Counted from the stretch's first letter, positions 32,052 to 41,330 are shown. The stretch is DNA of 41,484 bases from Alkalibacillus flavidus (GCF_040545925.1 NZ_JBEPMX010000017.1:1-41484); one strand, 5' to 3'. Made by a program: numbers and translations. Notes: a model not told the origin generated them from the sequence alone.

Positions 32052-33092
32052 TTAATCCATATGTGCGAAGGGTAGATCGGTGTCGACTTCGCCGTGCATG
32101 GTTGTTCGTTCAACATCTTCACCGCTTAACCAATCGGCGAAATTAAACGTCGTTACCTCAGCGTCACCACCGAGTGCGAACCAGACGCCTAAGTCTTTTG
32201 GAAAATAGACTGATGTGTGAATCGTGCCGGACCAGCTTTTGTAGTTATCGGCAAAGATACCGCCATCGCGGTCATTCATGAGTTGAAAGGCGATATCGGC
32301 AGGCATGTTTGGATAACGTTGGTCATTAATCGCCTCTTGTCGTTTGTAGGAATCGACTAAATGGTGACGGTTTTCGCTCGTCAGTTTTTCAAAATGATTC
32401 GTACAGACGTTGGCTTCCCTTACTGCAACGCCACGAGGGCTTGCTTCTACAACATATGTTTCACCATTTGGGTCAAGCAAAATATAACTAAATGCATTTC
32501 GGTGTGGCACTTCTTGTAGAAATTGCTTGGCTTCCTCGACGTTACGACAATTTTCTAAAATCATCCGTCCGATCATGTAACAGACAAATCCATCTTCAGG
32601 CGTTTTACGGTGTGTGAAATTATAAGCCATGACGAGTCCGTGTTCATTCATGCCATCCATGCGTCCCGTTAATCGTGATGTCGGCCCAATTGTCGCTAAA
32701 CCTCCATCGTTAGGCTGGAATAAACTGAAGCGTCCTTCATACGTTTGCGGGTGGTAATCGTAGTTACGAATCATATAATCACGCTCGGTTAAAATCGAGC
32801 AGCCACTTCGATTGATCTCAACGCGGTATCCTCCAAAATCGCGAAGCACATCTTCCATTGGCATCTCTAACCCGTCGCGCAACCCTTCTAGTTCACGCCA
32901 CATTTGCGGGGCGAAATCCATGAACTTTTGTTTCGTTTCTTCAATATTAATGTGAAACCGCGGTCGTCTAACATTCCAATGTTTCAAGCGGTTATGTATG
33001 ATTTTCGACTCTTTTAAAGCTTGCCCTTGTTCAAAACCGAAATCGCCATGACTGCCACGGTATTGAACAATATGACTTTCGATTGGCTTCAT
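32052..33092 (-). CDS. C45-family autoproteolytic acyltransferase/hydrolase
   Basis: 346 aa, Ntn-hydrolase related to isopenicillin N acyltransferase (peptidase family C45). The nucleophile Cys is in RSGCSIL at about residue 98; self-cleavage before it would release the active chain. Following motifs: RNYDYHP, LTGRMDGMNEHGLVMAYN, and YILLDPNGETYVVEASP. Such proteins deacylate amide substrates (penicillins, N-acyl homoserine lactones, acyl-peptides); the true substrate is unknown. ATG 33092 with GAGGTGAT upstream. Confidence 0.85.
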   Translation of the reverse strand: MKPIESHIVQYRGSHGDFGFEQGQALKESKIIHNRLKHWNVRRPRFHINIEETKQKFMDFAPQMWRELEGLRDGLEMPMEDVLRDFGGYRVEINRSGCSILTERDYMIRNYDYHPQTYEGRFSLFQPNDGGLATIGPTSRLTGRMDGMNEHGLVMAYNFTHRKTPEDGFVCYMIGRMILENCRNVEEAKQFLQEVPHRNAFSYILLDPNGETYVVEASPRGVAVREANVCTNHFEKLTSENRHHLVDSYKRQEAINDQRYPNMPADIAFQLMNDRDGGIFADNYKSWSGTIHTSVYFPKDLGVWFALGGDAEVTTFNFADWLSGEDVERTTMHGEVDTDLPFAHMD

Positions 33093-33188
33093 CGTATCAC
33101 CTCATTTTCACTGTCAAACATAACTCTATCACGGACTAGAAAACTTTTAAATGTGAACGCTTTTGAACACTTACGCAAATTGATTTCG

Positions 33189-33217
33189 TTGCTGAAATGG
33201 CTATGATATTATATAAT
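33189..33217 (+). promoter_or_regulatory. Promoter of trhO
   Basis: TTGCTG, 17 bases, TATAAT, 60 bases before the start codon. Confidence 0.7.
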
Positions 33218-33276
33218 ACAGTGTTGATGAATTTAGCTAATTAATAAATAAAAAATATATAAGCAAGGTGGTCATT

Positions 33277-34251
33277 ATGTCTAACAAGGATTACAGAGTA
33301 TTGCTTTATTACAAGTACGTTCCAATTGACGATCCGGAAACGTTCCGTGATGAGCATTTACAATTCTGTTTCGACCTCGGATTAAAAGGTCGGATTTTAG
33401 TTGCTGAGGAAGGGTTGAACGGAACCGTTTCAGGTACAGTTGAACAAACGAATAAGTATATGGAAGCTTTGCGTGAAGATCCACGTTTTGCGGACATGGA
33501 ATTCAAAATTGATGAAGCGGACGATCATGCATTTAAGAAAATGCACGTCCGTCATCGCGACGAAATCGTTAATTTAAGTTTGGATGAAGAAGAGGATGTG
33601 TCGCCGATCGAAGACACAGCTGAATTCCTCGATCCGAAAGAATTTTACGAAGAAATGCAGCGTGATGATGCGATTATTCTCGATGCGCGAAATGATTATG
33701 AATATGATGTCGGTCATTTCCGTGGCGCAATTCGTCCGGATATTCGTACATTCCGTGAATTACCTGAATGGATTAAAGAAAATAAAGACATGCTTGAAGG
33801 TAAACGTGTCTTAACGTATTGCACAGGTGGAATCCGTTGTGAACGATTCACTGGTTGGTTGAAAGAAGAAGGCATTGATGATGTCGGACAATTACATGGT
33901 GGTATCGTCACTTACGGCAAAGACCCTGAAGTGAAAGGCGATTTGTGGGACGGTCAATGCTATGTGTTTGATGAGCGCATTACAGTGCCGATCAATCAGG
34001 TTGAACATAATGTTGTCGGCCGCGATTATTTCACAGGTGAACCATGTGAACGTTATATTAATTGTGCAAATCCTGACTGTAACGAACAAATTCTTTCCTC
34101 TGAAGAGAACGAGCATTTTTATTTAAGAAGTTGCTCACCTGAATGCCGTACGCACCCTCGCAACCGTTATATCGAGGAGCACGGTTTAACAGAGGAAGAA
34201 GTCCAAGCTAAATTAGCGAAGATTGAAGCATCGAAAAAACAAGAAGTTTAA
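33277..34251 (+). CDS. trhO: tRNA uridine(34) hydroxylase TrhO
   Basis: Rhodanese-related protein that hydroxylates U34 of tRNAs, first step to 5-methoxyuridine or cmo5U. 324 aa from ATG 33277 (AAGGTGG upstream). N-terminal acylphosphatase-like domain (LLYYKYVPI, GRILVAEEGLNGT), rhodanese domain with the active Cys loop YCTGGIRCE, and a C-terminal Cys-rich part (CANPDCNE, SCSPECR) likely to bind zinc. Own promoter. Confidence 0.94.
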   Translation: MSNKDYRVLLYYKYVPIDDPETFRDEHLQFCFDLGLKGRILVAEEGLNGTVSGTVEQTNKYMEALREDPRFADMEFKIDEADDHAFKKMHVRHRDEIVNLSLDEEEDVSPIEDTAEFLDPKEFYEEMQRDDAIILDARNDYEYDVGHFRGAIRPDIRTFRELPEWIKENKDMLEGKRVLTYCTGGIRCERFTGWLKEEGIDDVGQLHGGIVTYGKDPEVKGDLWDGQCYVFDERITVPINQVEHNVVGRDYFTGEPCERYINCANPDCNEQILSSEENEHFYLRSCSPECRTHPRNRYIEEHGLTEEEVQAKLAKIEASKKQEV

Positions 34252-34327
34252 TCTTTTTGTTGACGTTCGTATAACGGCATGGTAAGGTGCATATAATCAA
34301 ATTAACAAAATTGTATAACAAATTAAA

Positions 34328-34499
34328 CTCTTATCAAGAGTGGCTGAGGGACTGGCCCGACGACGCCCGGCAACCTTCAAACAACGGTTTGAAAGGTGCT
34401 AATTCCAGCAAAGCGAATGATTTGCTTTGGGAGATAAGAGAGACAAATGGATTCGTCTATTTACACCTCTCTATCTTTAAAAGATAGGGAGGTTTTTTT
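34328..34499 (+). ncRNA. SAM-I (S-box) riboswitch with terminator
   Basis: P1 CTCTTATC (34328-34335) pairs with GATAAGAG (34433-34440). Conserved core: AAGAGTGGCTGAGGGACTGGCCC, ACGACGCCCGGCAACC, AAGGTGCTAATTCC, and GGGAGATAAGAG. The terminator follows: ACCTCTCTATCTT/AAGATAGGGAGGT, then seven T (34493-34499). SAM binding stabilises P1 and lets the terminator form, shutting off metX-metY-hom. A -10-like TATAAT is at 34292-34297; its -35 is poor. Confidence 0.98.
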
Positions 34500-34530
34500 A
34501 TGGTTTTGAAAGCGAAAGGATGACAGCAAT

Positions 34531-35568
34531 ATGAACCGAGTCACTGATCGTGTAGCTATTCCGAACGTGACGTTAGAGTCAGGGACGTTTCTTGAAGAAA
34601 TTGAACTTGTTTATGAACGCGCTGGAACAAAAGGTAAACCCATCATCCTCGTTTGCCATGCTTTAACAGGCAATCATATCACAGTAGGTACAGAAGATTC
34701 CCCTGGATGGTGGCGAGGGTTAATCCATGAAGGAGGTTATGTTGATCTCGATCAATATGAGGTGATCACTTTTAATACATTAGGTGGATGTCATGGCTCT
34801 ACAGGGCCCTTATCGCTAAGTCCAGAAACGGGCCAGATATATGGTGCTGATTTTCCGACTTTAACAGTCCGTGACTTAGTCGAGATTCAATTTTTAGCTT
34901 TAAAAAAGTTAGGTGTTCATCAACTCCATTCTGTTATGGGAAGTTCATTAGGGGGCATGCAAGTGCTGGAGTGGGCGGTGATGTATCCGTGGTTTATTAA
35001 ATCGATTATTCCACTAGCAATTACTCCTCAGTTCAGTGATTACGCAATCGCGTTTAATCATATTTCGGCTCAAGCGATCCGCCAAGATCCTAATTGGCAG
35101 CAAGGAAAAATCCCGAAAGACGGACTTGGTTTAGCACGTTCGATTGGCATGATTACCTATCGTTCTGCGCCGTTATTCCAATCGCGGTTTAACCGAGAGC
35201 ACGATGGTGATCAATATCAAGTCGTGCATTATTTAAACTATCAGGCAGAAAAAATTGCCGAACGTTTTGATGCGAATAGTTACTTAGTTTTGTTAGAGGC
35301 GATGAACAGTCATGATCTTAGTCGAGGACAGGGTGATTTAGAACAAATATTTTTTGATTGGCAAGTCCCTGTATATGCATTTGGTTTTGAACATGACTTG
35401 TTATATCCGCCAGAAGATATCCAAAAATTTATCCAAGATCTTCAAGCATTTGATAAGGAAGCCCGTTATATACATGTTGATACAGCATTTGGTCATGATG
35501 GATTTTTAGTTGAATTTGATCATTGGGGACCAGAAGTTGAAAAGGTCCTTCAACAAATAGATAAATAA
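34531..35568 (+). CDS. metX: Homoserine O-acetyltransferase
   Basis: Acetylates homoserine with acetyl-CoA, first step of methionine synthesis. 345 aa, alpha/beta-hydrolase fold: CHALTGNHIT, oxyanion NTLGGCHGSTGP, nucleophile Ser in GSSLGGMQ, acid Asp in FEHDLLYPP, His in GHDGFL. It is shorter than many MetX proteins but complete. Directly downstream of the riboswitch; first gene of the operon. Confidence 0.95.
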   Translation: MNRVTDRVAIPNVTLESGTFLEEIELVYERAGTKGKPIILVCHALTGNHITVGTEDSPGWWRGLIHEGGYVDLDQYEVITFNTLGGCHGSTGPLSLSPETGQIYGADFPTLTVRDLVEIQFLALKKLGVHQLHSVMGSSLGGMQVLEWAVMYPWFIKSIIPLAITPQFSDYAIAFNHISAQAIRQDPNWQQGKIPKDGLGLARSIGMITYRSAPLFQSRFNREHDGDQYQVVHYLNYQAEKIAERFDANSYLVLLEAMNSHDLSRGQGDLEQIFFDWQVPVYAFGFEHDLLYPPEDIQKFIQDLQAFDKEARYIHVDTAFGHDGFLVEFDHWGPEVEKVLQQIDK

Positions 35569-35580
35569 GGAGCGATTAAT

Positions 35581-36900
35581 ATGAGTAATCAAGAACAGTA
35601 TCGAGTCGAAACAATTGGAATTCACGGTGGTTTAGAAGCAGATCCAGCAACGGGAGCACGCGCATTACCGATCTATCAAACGAACTCTTATCAGTTCAAT
35701 CATACAGAACACGCAGCAAATTTATTTTCTTTACAAGAAGAGGGCTTTATCTATTCACGTATTGGCAACCCAACAGTCGGAGTGTTTGAAGATCGAGTGG
35801 CTCAGTTAGAAGGAGGCATTGGTGCTTTAGCTTTTTCCAGTGGTATGGCGTCGATTTCAGGTGCGATTTTTAATTTAGCTGAAGCAGGAGATGAGATTGT
35901 AGCAGCTTCTACGTTATACGGAGGCACATATAATTTATTTTCAACGACATTGCCGAAGCATGGCATTACGACACACTTTGTCGATCCAACTGAACCGGAA
36001 AATTTCCGCCAAGCAATTACACCGAATACGAAAGCGGTGTTTGCTGAGACGATTGGAAACCCTGGTTTACACGTATTAGATATAGAAAAAGTAGCAGAGA
36101 TTGCGCATGAAGCAGGTGTACCATTAATCGTTGATAATACATTCCCGACACCTTATTTACTTCGTCCAATCGATTATGGAGCAGACCTCGTCGTACACTC
36201 AGCAACGAAATGGTTAGGTGGCAATGGCACGACACTAGGTGGTGTGTTAGTTGATGCTGGTAAATTTGATTGGAATTCGTCAAAGTTTCCGGGCTTTACG
36301 GAACCTGATCCGAGTTACCACGGCATTGTATATGCTGAAGCACTACCTGAGGCCGCATTTATTACGAAGGCGCGTGTTCAAGTGCTTCGTGATACTGGGG
36401 CGACATTAAGCCCATATAATGCCTTCCAATTAGCGCTAGGGCTTGAAACATTACATGTGCGTATGAAAGAACATGTTGCGAATGCCCATCGCATTGTCGA
36501 ATATTTAGATCAACATCCAGCGATTGATTGGGTGCTATATCCAGAAAAAGATGACCATCCATCACAGTCATTAGCGGCTAAATATTTACCTAAAGGTGCT
36601 GGATCAATTGTGGTGTTTGGTATCAAAGGTGGAAAAGAAGCAGGTGCTTCTGTAATTGATAACGCTCAATTATGGTCGCATTTAGCTAATGTCGGTGATG
36701 CGAAAAGTTTAATTATTCATCCAGCAAGTACTACGCATCAACAGTTAAATGAAGAAGAACGCAAAGCATCTGGCGTAACTGAAGATTTAATTCGCTTATC
36801 TGTTGGCATCGAACATGTCGATGATTTAATTGCTGACTTAGAGCAAGCGATTGAAACAACGACTGGCAAAACATCACAGGTAAGTGAGGTTCATTCATAA
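35581..36900 (+). CDS. metY: O-acetylhomoserine aminocarboxypropyltransferase
   Basis: Converts O-acetylhomoserine and sulfide to homocysteine. 439 aa, PLP enzyme of the Cys/Met metabolism family: FSSGMAS, FAETIGNPG, DNTFPTPYL, and the PLP lysine in HSATKWLGG. The 439-residue length fits MetY. 12 bases after metX with AAGGAGCG as ribosome site. Confidence 0.95.
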   Translation: MSNQEQYRVETIGIHGGLEADPATGARALPIYQTNSYQFNHTEHAANLFSLQEEGFIYSRIGNPTVGVFEDRVAQLEGGIGALAFSSGMASISGAIFNLAEAGDEIVAASTLYGGTYNLFSTTLPKHGITTHFVDPTEPENFRQAITPNTKAVFAETIGNPGLHVLDIEKVAEIAHEAGVPLIVDNTFPTPYLLRPIDYGADLVVHSATKWLGGNGTTLGGVLVDAGKFDWNSSKFPGFTEPDPSYHGIVYAEALPEAAFITKARVQVLRDTGATLSPYNAFQLALGLETLHVRMKEHVANAHRIVEYLDQHPAIDWVLYPEKDDHPSQSLAAKYLPKGAGSIVVFGIKGGKEAGASVIDNAQLWSHLANVGDAKSLIIHPASTTHQQLNEEERKASGVTEDLIRLSVGIEHVDDLIADLEQAIETTTGKTSQVSEVHS

Positions 36901-36912
36901 AGGAGGCTTGTT

Positions 36913-37887
36913 ATGGAGCCGATTCGTGTTGCATTATTAGGTTTTGGGACAGTGGGTCAAGGAGTTTATGATCATATAGAAAAAGAACAACAATCATTAG
37001 CGCAAACGTTAAATCGCCCAGTTCAAGTAACGGCAGTACTCGTCAATGATGAATCGAAACATCGTGACGTGGCGAACCATGTCTTACTCACGACCAATAT
37101 AGATGATGTGCTAGCTCAACCGATTGATATCGTGGTTGAAGCAATCACAGGGGTTGAGTCAGCGTATCAATACGTCACAGAGGCCATTGAACAAGGATGC
37201 CACGTGGTGACTGCCAATAAGGCTATGTATGCAGCAAAAGGCGGGCAGCTACAAGACCTAGCTGAAGAGCATAGGGTGAACGTAAAATACGATGCTGCTG
37301 TGGCTGGTGGCATTCCGATTATTGACACGCTAAACCAGATTCATCAACTTGAATCCGTTCATCGGATCGAAGCGATTTTAAATGGAACATCCAATTATAT
37401 CTTAACCGCGGTTGCTAAAGAGGGATTAACTTTTCATGAAGCGTTAACTCAAGCGACACGACTCGGTTACGCAGAAGCGGATGCAAGTCATGATATTGAT
37501 GGATTTGACGCCTTGAATAAAGCTTATATATTAGCCGATTTACTTCGAAAAGATCATCAGGAGATCACAGTCATTCGTCGAAAAGGCCTTGATCAATTGC
37601 AATTAGATGAAGTTCTGAATAACCCAACTAATCAAGTATTAAAGCCAATTGTAACGATTAATGCTACATCAGAATCTGCGATTGAGGTTGTTATTGAGCC
37701 GACGTGGGTTGATGAAAGCCATCCACTATCTTCGGTTGATGGCGTACAAAATGCGATTGTTATATCTAGTGATCGACTTGGATCTTTAAAATTAGAAGGA
37801 GCAGGAGCAGGTGAGAAACCAACTGCTCATGCAATTGTGCAGGATATTGTCAAAACGGTGAAAGAAGATAGTCGAATCTTAGTCTAG
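36913..37887 (+). CDS. hom: Homoserine dehydrogenase lacking an ACT domain
   Basis: Reduces aspartate semialdehyde to homoserine. 324 aa: NAD(P) loop ALLGFGTVGQGVY, TANKAM, NGTSNYIL, GYAEADASHDIDGFDALNKAYIL (catalytic Asp and Lys), GAGAGEKPTA. It ends after the catalytic domain, so the C-terminal ACT domain of the usual ~430-aa Bacillus Hom is absent, and threonine feedback through it would be lost. Placement behind a SAM riboswitch suggests a copy dedicated to methionine. 12 bases after metY, AAAGGAGG upstream. Confidence 0.92.
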   Translation: MEPIRVALLGFGTVGQGVYDHIEKEQQSLAQTLNRPVQVTAVLVNDESKHRDVANHVLLTTNIDDVLAQPIDIVVEAITGVESAYQYVTEAIEQGCHVVTANKAMYAAKGGQLQDLAEEHRVNVKYDAAVAGGIPIIDTLNQIHQLESVHRIEAILNGTSNYILTAVAKEGLTFHEALTQATRLGYAEADASHDIDGFDALNKAYILADLLRKDHQEITVIRRKGLDQLQLDEVLNNPTNQVLKPIVTINATSESAIEVVIEPTWVDESHPLSSVDGVQNAIVISSDRLGSLKLEGAGAGEKPTAHAIVQDIVKTVKEDSRILV

Positions 37888-37976
37888 TTTTATACAGTAT
37901 GGGAAATCGTCCGTTAGTAATCTATTCGTTATGTTAGAATGATGATAGATTATGACGTTTAGAAAGGACGAAATTT

Positions 37977-39110
37977 ATGCAATTGAGTAATCAACACCGA
38001 GAATTATCACCTAGTTATGATCCGTGGGAAGCGTATATGGACGTTGATGAACACGGAGAACTCGTGCTCTCTAATATTGAATTCACGACAACGCATTTAT
38101 GTAATATGCGTTGTCGTCACTGTGCGGTTGGCGATACATTAATGACTCGCGACCCTGATGCACTACCGATTGATTTACTTTTAAAACGATTAGATGAAGT
38201 ACCGCATTTACGGACTTTGAGTATTACGGGTGGCGAACCGATGTTATCGAAAAAGTCTGTGGAACAATACGTCGTCCCGTTATTACGTTATGCCCATGAA
38301 CGTGGGGTTCGCACGCAAATTAATTCTAATCTAACACTACCTTACGAGCGTTACGAGGCTATTATCCCTTATTTAGATGTCCTACATATTTCACATAATT
38401 GGGGCACCGTTGATGAATTTGCGGAAACGGGTTTTGCTTTAATGGAACGGACGCCTTCATTTGATAGTCGTGCCATGTTTTTCGATCGGTTAGTTGATAA
38501 TAGTCAACGCCTTTCTGCAGAAGGTGTCATGGTCTCAGCCGAAACCATGTTAAATGGCCGCACGTACCCACATTTACAAGAAATTCATGAACATGTCTTA
38601 CAAATGGGGTGTACCCGTCACGAGATTCACCCGATGTATCCAGTCGATTTCGCGAAAGATTTAGAGACATTATCGCTCGATGAGATGAAACAGGGGATTC
38701 GTCATTTACTAGATATTCGTGATCAAGATGTCTGGATGCTTTTCGGAACACTGCCATTTTATCCATGTAGTCAGTCAGATGATGATTTAGAATTACTGCA
38801 ACGTCTAGATCAAGCGAAGAATGTCACAGTCCGTAATGATCCTGATGGGCGGTCACGATTAAATGTGAATATCTTTTCTGGTGAAGTGACGGTGACAGAC
38901 TTTGGGGATGAGCCAAGTCTTGGTAATATTCAACATACACCTTTAGTTGAAAGTTTCGACCAGTGGATGGCATCTAATCTAGCGCAGTCATTGAATTGCC
39001 ATTGCCCAATGGCGAAATGTTTAGGTCCGAATGTGTTAGTCAAAGACACGTATTATCCAAACGTTGATTTCCAGAAGCGACAGGCTAAAATTTCTCTACA
39101 AAATCGATAG
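37977..39110 (+). CDS. yfkAB: Radical SAM/CxCxxxxC protein YfkAB
   Basis: 377 aa. Radical SAM motif CNMRCRHC near residue 42 (C-x3-C-x2-C) for the 4Fe-4S cluster, SAM-binding SITGGEP, and a C-terminal NCHCPMAKCLGPN, the C-x-C-x4-C motif that names this family. Function not established. 89 bases after hom without an obvious terminator between, so partial co-transcription is possible. AAAGGACG before ATG 37977. Confidence 0.9.
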   Translation: MQLSNQHRELSPSYDPWEAYMDVDEHGELVLSNIEFTTTHLCNMRCRHCAVGDTLMTRDPDALPIDLLLKRLDEVPHLRTLSITGGEPMLSKKSVEQYVVPLLRYAHERGVRTQINSNLTLPYERYEAIIPYLDVLHISHNWGTVDEFAETGFALMERTPSFDSRAMFFDRLVDNSQRLSAEGVMVSAETMLNGRTYPHLQEIHEHVLQMGCTRHEIHPMYPVDFAKDLETLSLDEMKQGIRHLLDIRDQDVWMLFGTLPFYPCSQSDDDLELLQRLDQAKNVTVRNDPDGRSRLNVNIFSGEVTVTDFGDEPSLGNIQHTPLVESFDQWMASNLAQSLNCHCPMAKCLGPNVLVKDTYYPNVDFQKRQAKISLQNR

Positions 39111-39116
39111 TTTTTG

Positions 39117-39155
39117 ATGCAGGGCGGATGGTCATACCATTCGCTCTGTATTTTT
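39117..39155 (+). terminator. Terminator of yfkAB
   Basis: AGGGCGGATGGT/ACCATTCGCTCT with two wobbles and a CAT loop, then TATTTTT. Confidence 0.85.
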
Positions 39156-39351
39156 GACTCTGTTAGGTTTAGTGGAGATTTTCAAAAAATACAGCACTTA
39201 GTTGTTGAATTGTGAGAAGCGAAGGTGGCGACTCCTGCAGGAACAGCACGAGTCTCGAGACCCCACAGGCCACGCTTTTCGGCCGAGGAGGCTCGAGCCG
39301 TGCCTGCGGAAAGCGTCTACCGAGAGCGGATCGCAATTCAACAACGGACTG
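39156..39351. repeat. Dispersed structured repeat, copy 2
   Basis: Matches copy 1 (17623-17832) through its core 39202-39349. Same nested stems, with changed bases that keep pairing: GCAG/CTGC here versus GCGG/CCGC, and inner GGCC/GGCC versus AGCC/GGCT. The outer stem TTGTTGAATTGTGA/TCGCAATTCAACAA is 14 bp with one wobble. The outer terminal repeats seen in copy 1 are not clear here. It sits directly after the yfkAB terminator and before the symporter gene. Confidence 0.85.
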
Positions 39352-39479
39352 TATCAAAGTTTTATCTTTCAACAAATAATCTTATTATTCCGATTATTTA
39401 AAATGGCATTGTGATTTCGATTTTAAAACGGTATGATATCCCTTAATACTTATTAGTGGGAAAGGAGTCGACCAATCAA

Positions 39480-40628
39480 ATGAAACTCATATTAAAATTA
39501 TTAACAGGTATTATTCTCGGTACGATTATTGGATTAATAGGGATTGAATGGTTAACGCGTTCCCTTGTAACAGTCAGTGACCTATTTGGACAGTTTATTG
39601 AATTCATGATTCCGCTCATTATTCTATTTTTTATTGCTTCAGGCGTATCCCATTTAGGTCAAAATTCTGGAAAATTAGTCGGGGTAACTTTAGGAACGGC
39701 TTACACCTCAACCATTTTAGCTGGTACGGCAGCTTTCTTCGTTGCGACGATTATTATGCCGTTCGTGGCACAAGATGGTACAGCTCCGGAAGAAGGGAGT
39801 GCGCCTGAAAGTTTTCTTGATTTAACGATTGATCCGTTAATGGGGGTTATCACCGCCCTAGTGTTAGCATTTACGTTTGGTATTGCTATGGCGAAGCTTA
39901 AAAGTGAAGCTTTAATTAAGGTTTTTGACGAAGGTAAGGCGGTCGTTGAATTTGTGATTATGCGTGTTATTATTCCAATTTTACCGTTTTTCATCGCGGG
40001 TATATTCACTGAAATGGCTGCTGAAGGCACAGTCTTTGATACATTATCTGTGTTTGGCATCGTGCTAGTGGTTGCAATCGTCATGCATTGGATATGGTTA
40101 TCCATTCAATATACAATTGCAGGTTTCTATACTGGACAAAATCCATTCAAGTTAATTAAGACCATGTTACCAGCCTATTTCACAGGGTTAGGTACGATGA
40201 GTAGCGCGGCAACGATTCCGGTGACATTGAAACAGGCGAAACAAAATCGCGTGCAAGACGATGTGGCTGATTTCACCGTTCCACTCAGCGCTAATATTCA
40301 TTTATCAGGAAGTATGATTACGATTGTGAGTTGTACGGTGGCTGTTATGTCTGTCATGGACGGCATGAGTATGCCAAGCATCGTGGACATGTTCCCCGTT
40401 ATTGCAACGCTCGGTGTCATTATGATTGCAGCTCCTGGTGTGCCAGGTGGCGCGATTATGGCAGCGATCGGAATTCTTGGCTCTATGCTAGGATTCACTG
40501 AATCAGCTATTGCCTTAATGATTGCCCTTTACATGGCGCAAGACAGCTTCGGCACAGCAACGAATGTAACAGGTGACGGCGCAATCGCCATTCTAGTTGA
40601 TAAAATGACTAGCAAACTAAAAAGTTAA
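39480..40628 (+). CDS. Dicarboxylate/amino acid:cation symporter, divergent member
   Basis: 382 aa from ATG 39480 (AAAGGAG 13 bases upstream; GTG 39456 is an alternative that would add 8 residues). DAACS fold: hairpin 1 GTMSSAATIPVTL, helix 7 ANIHLSGSM instead of the usual N-M-D-G, hairpin 2 GVPGGAIMAA, helix 8 ATNVTGDGA. The altered helix 7 motif points to a neutral amino acid or other substrate (inference). Convergent with ectC. Confidence 0.88.
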   Translation: MKLILKLLTGIILGTIIGLIGIEWLTRSLVTVSDLFGQFIEFMIPLIILFFIASGVSHLGQNSGKLVGVTLGTAYTSTILAGTAAFFVATIIMPFVAQDGTAPEEGSAPESFLDLTIDPLMGVITALVLAFTFGIAMAKLKSEALIKVFDEGKAVVEFVIMRVIIPILPFFIAGIFTEMAAEGTVFDTLSVFGIVLVVAIVMHWIWLSIQYTIAGFYTGQNPFKLIKTMLPAYFTGLGTMSSAATIPVTLKQAKQNRVQDDVADFTVPLSANIHLSGSMITIVSCTVAVMSVMDGMSMPSIVDMFPVIATLGVIMIAAPGVPGGAIMAAIGILGSMLGFTESAIALMIALYMAQDSFGTATNVTGDGAIAILVDKMTSKLKS

Positions 40629-40632
40629 ATTA

Positions 40633-40672
40633 AAAGCGTGCTAGACGATTCACTCATCTAGCACGCTTTTTT
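40633..40672. terminator. Bidirectional terminator, symporter / ectC
   Basis: AAAAGCGTGCTAGA/TCTAGCACGCTTTT, 14-bp perfect stem with T-runs on both strands. Confidence 0.95.
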
Positions 40673-40679
40673 GATGTTA

Positions 40680-41069
40680 TTAGTCTTCATCAACTGGGTA
40701 TACACCATTTTCATCATGAATTTCTTTACCTGAAAGTGGTGGGTTGAAGACACATACAACACGCATATCTTCTTTACCGCCACGCAGTAAATGCTCATCA
40801 TGTTCATCGAGCGCATAAACAGTGCCTGGCGTAATCTTGTAAACTTTGTTATCCTTCAATGTCTCGACTTCGCCATCTCCTTCAATGCAGTAAACAGCTT
40901 CTAAGTGGTTTTGATACCAAATATGCGTTTCCGTTCCTGCTTTGATGACCGTATCGTGTAAGGAAAAGCCCATACCGTCTTTCTTTAAAAGAAGACGACG
41001 ACTGTCCCAATTTTCCCCTTTAACTTCGTTTTCTGAACCAATAATGTCTTGTAGTTTAACTGTTTTCAT
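40680..41069 (-). CDS. ectC: L-ectoine synthase
   Basis: Closes N-gamma-acetyl-diaminobutyrate to ectoine, the compatible solute of many halophiles. 129 aa, usual length, cupin fold. Metal residues as described for the family: Glu in HLEAVYC, Tyr in GTVYAL, His in DEHLLRGG. GGGGAG precedes ATG 41069. The normal partners ectA and ectB are not upstream: the next sequence is an ABC ATPase fragment and an IS element. It may be a solitary ectC or the left-over of an ectABC operon broken by rearrangement. Confidence 0.95.
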   Translation of the reverse strand: MKTVKLQDIIGSENEVKGENWDSRRLLLKKDGMGFSLHDTVIKAGTETHIWYQNHLEAVYCIEGDGEVETLKDNKVYKITPGTVYALDEHDEHLLRGGKEDMRVVCVFNPPLSGKEIHDENGVYPVDED

Positions 41070-41110
41070 AATGCAAGACTCCCCTTTCAGTTTTCTCTAT
41101 AAAATCTCAC

Positions 41111-41287
41111 TTAAAACTCTTGCGTACGTGGGTATTGTGGTGATTCAAAGAGTTGTTGAGGCTTTCCTTCATCCATAAGCATTATACGACCCCGAACTTC
41201 AAGAGTGACCCCCAGTTTATGTGTAGCAACAACTATCGTCATCACTTCGCAAGCTAAATATTTCATGAAATTTATAACATTTCAAAC
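41111..41287 (-). pseudogene. C-terminal fragment of a polar amino acid ABC transporter ATPase (GlnQ/EhuA type)
   Basis: Read on the minus strand from 41266: MKYLACEVMTIVVATHKLG, then LMDEGKP, QQLFESPQYPRTQEF and TAA at 41113-41111. Intact GlnQ-like ATPases end with the same order: V-V-x-T-H-E-M-G, F-M-D-x-G, P-x-x-L-F-x-x-P-x-x-x-R-T-x-x-F-L. The H-loop His is present, but Walker A, signature and Walker B are not. Weak similarity (N-V-I-N-F-M-K) continues to about 41284, then an in-frame TAG at 41290-41288. It is a decayed relic, 41 bases upstream of ectC. Confidence 0.75.
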
Positions 41288-41330
41288 TAACTTTTAAGCT
41301 AGAACCGTTGGTGTGTCATCTTTTGACGAG

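Noticed and set aside
31869..32075. 68-codon frame with leucine heptads
   Set aside because: It starts inside the chemoreceptor terminator and has no ribosome site. The heptads follow from the 21-bp repeat, so I list it as repeat only.
39202..39414. Open frame of 70 codons inside repeat copy 2
   Set aside because: It lies within the structured repeat, has no ribosome site and reads through stem sequences; copy 1 does not keep the frame.
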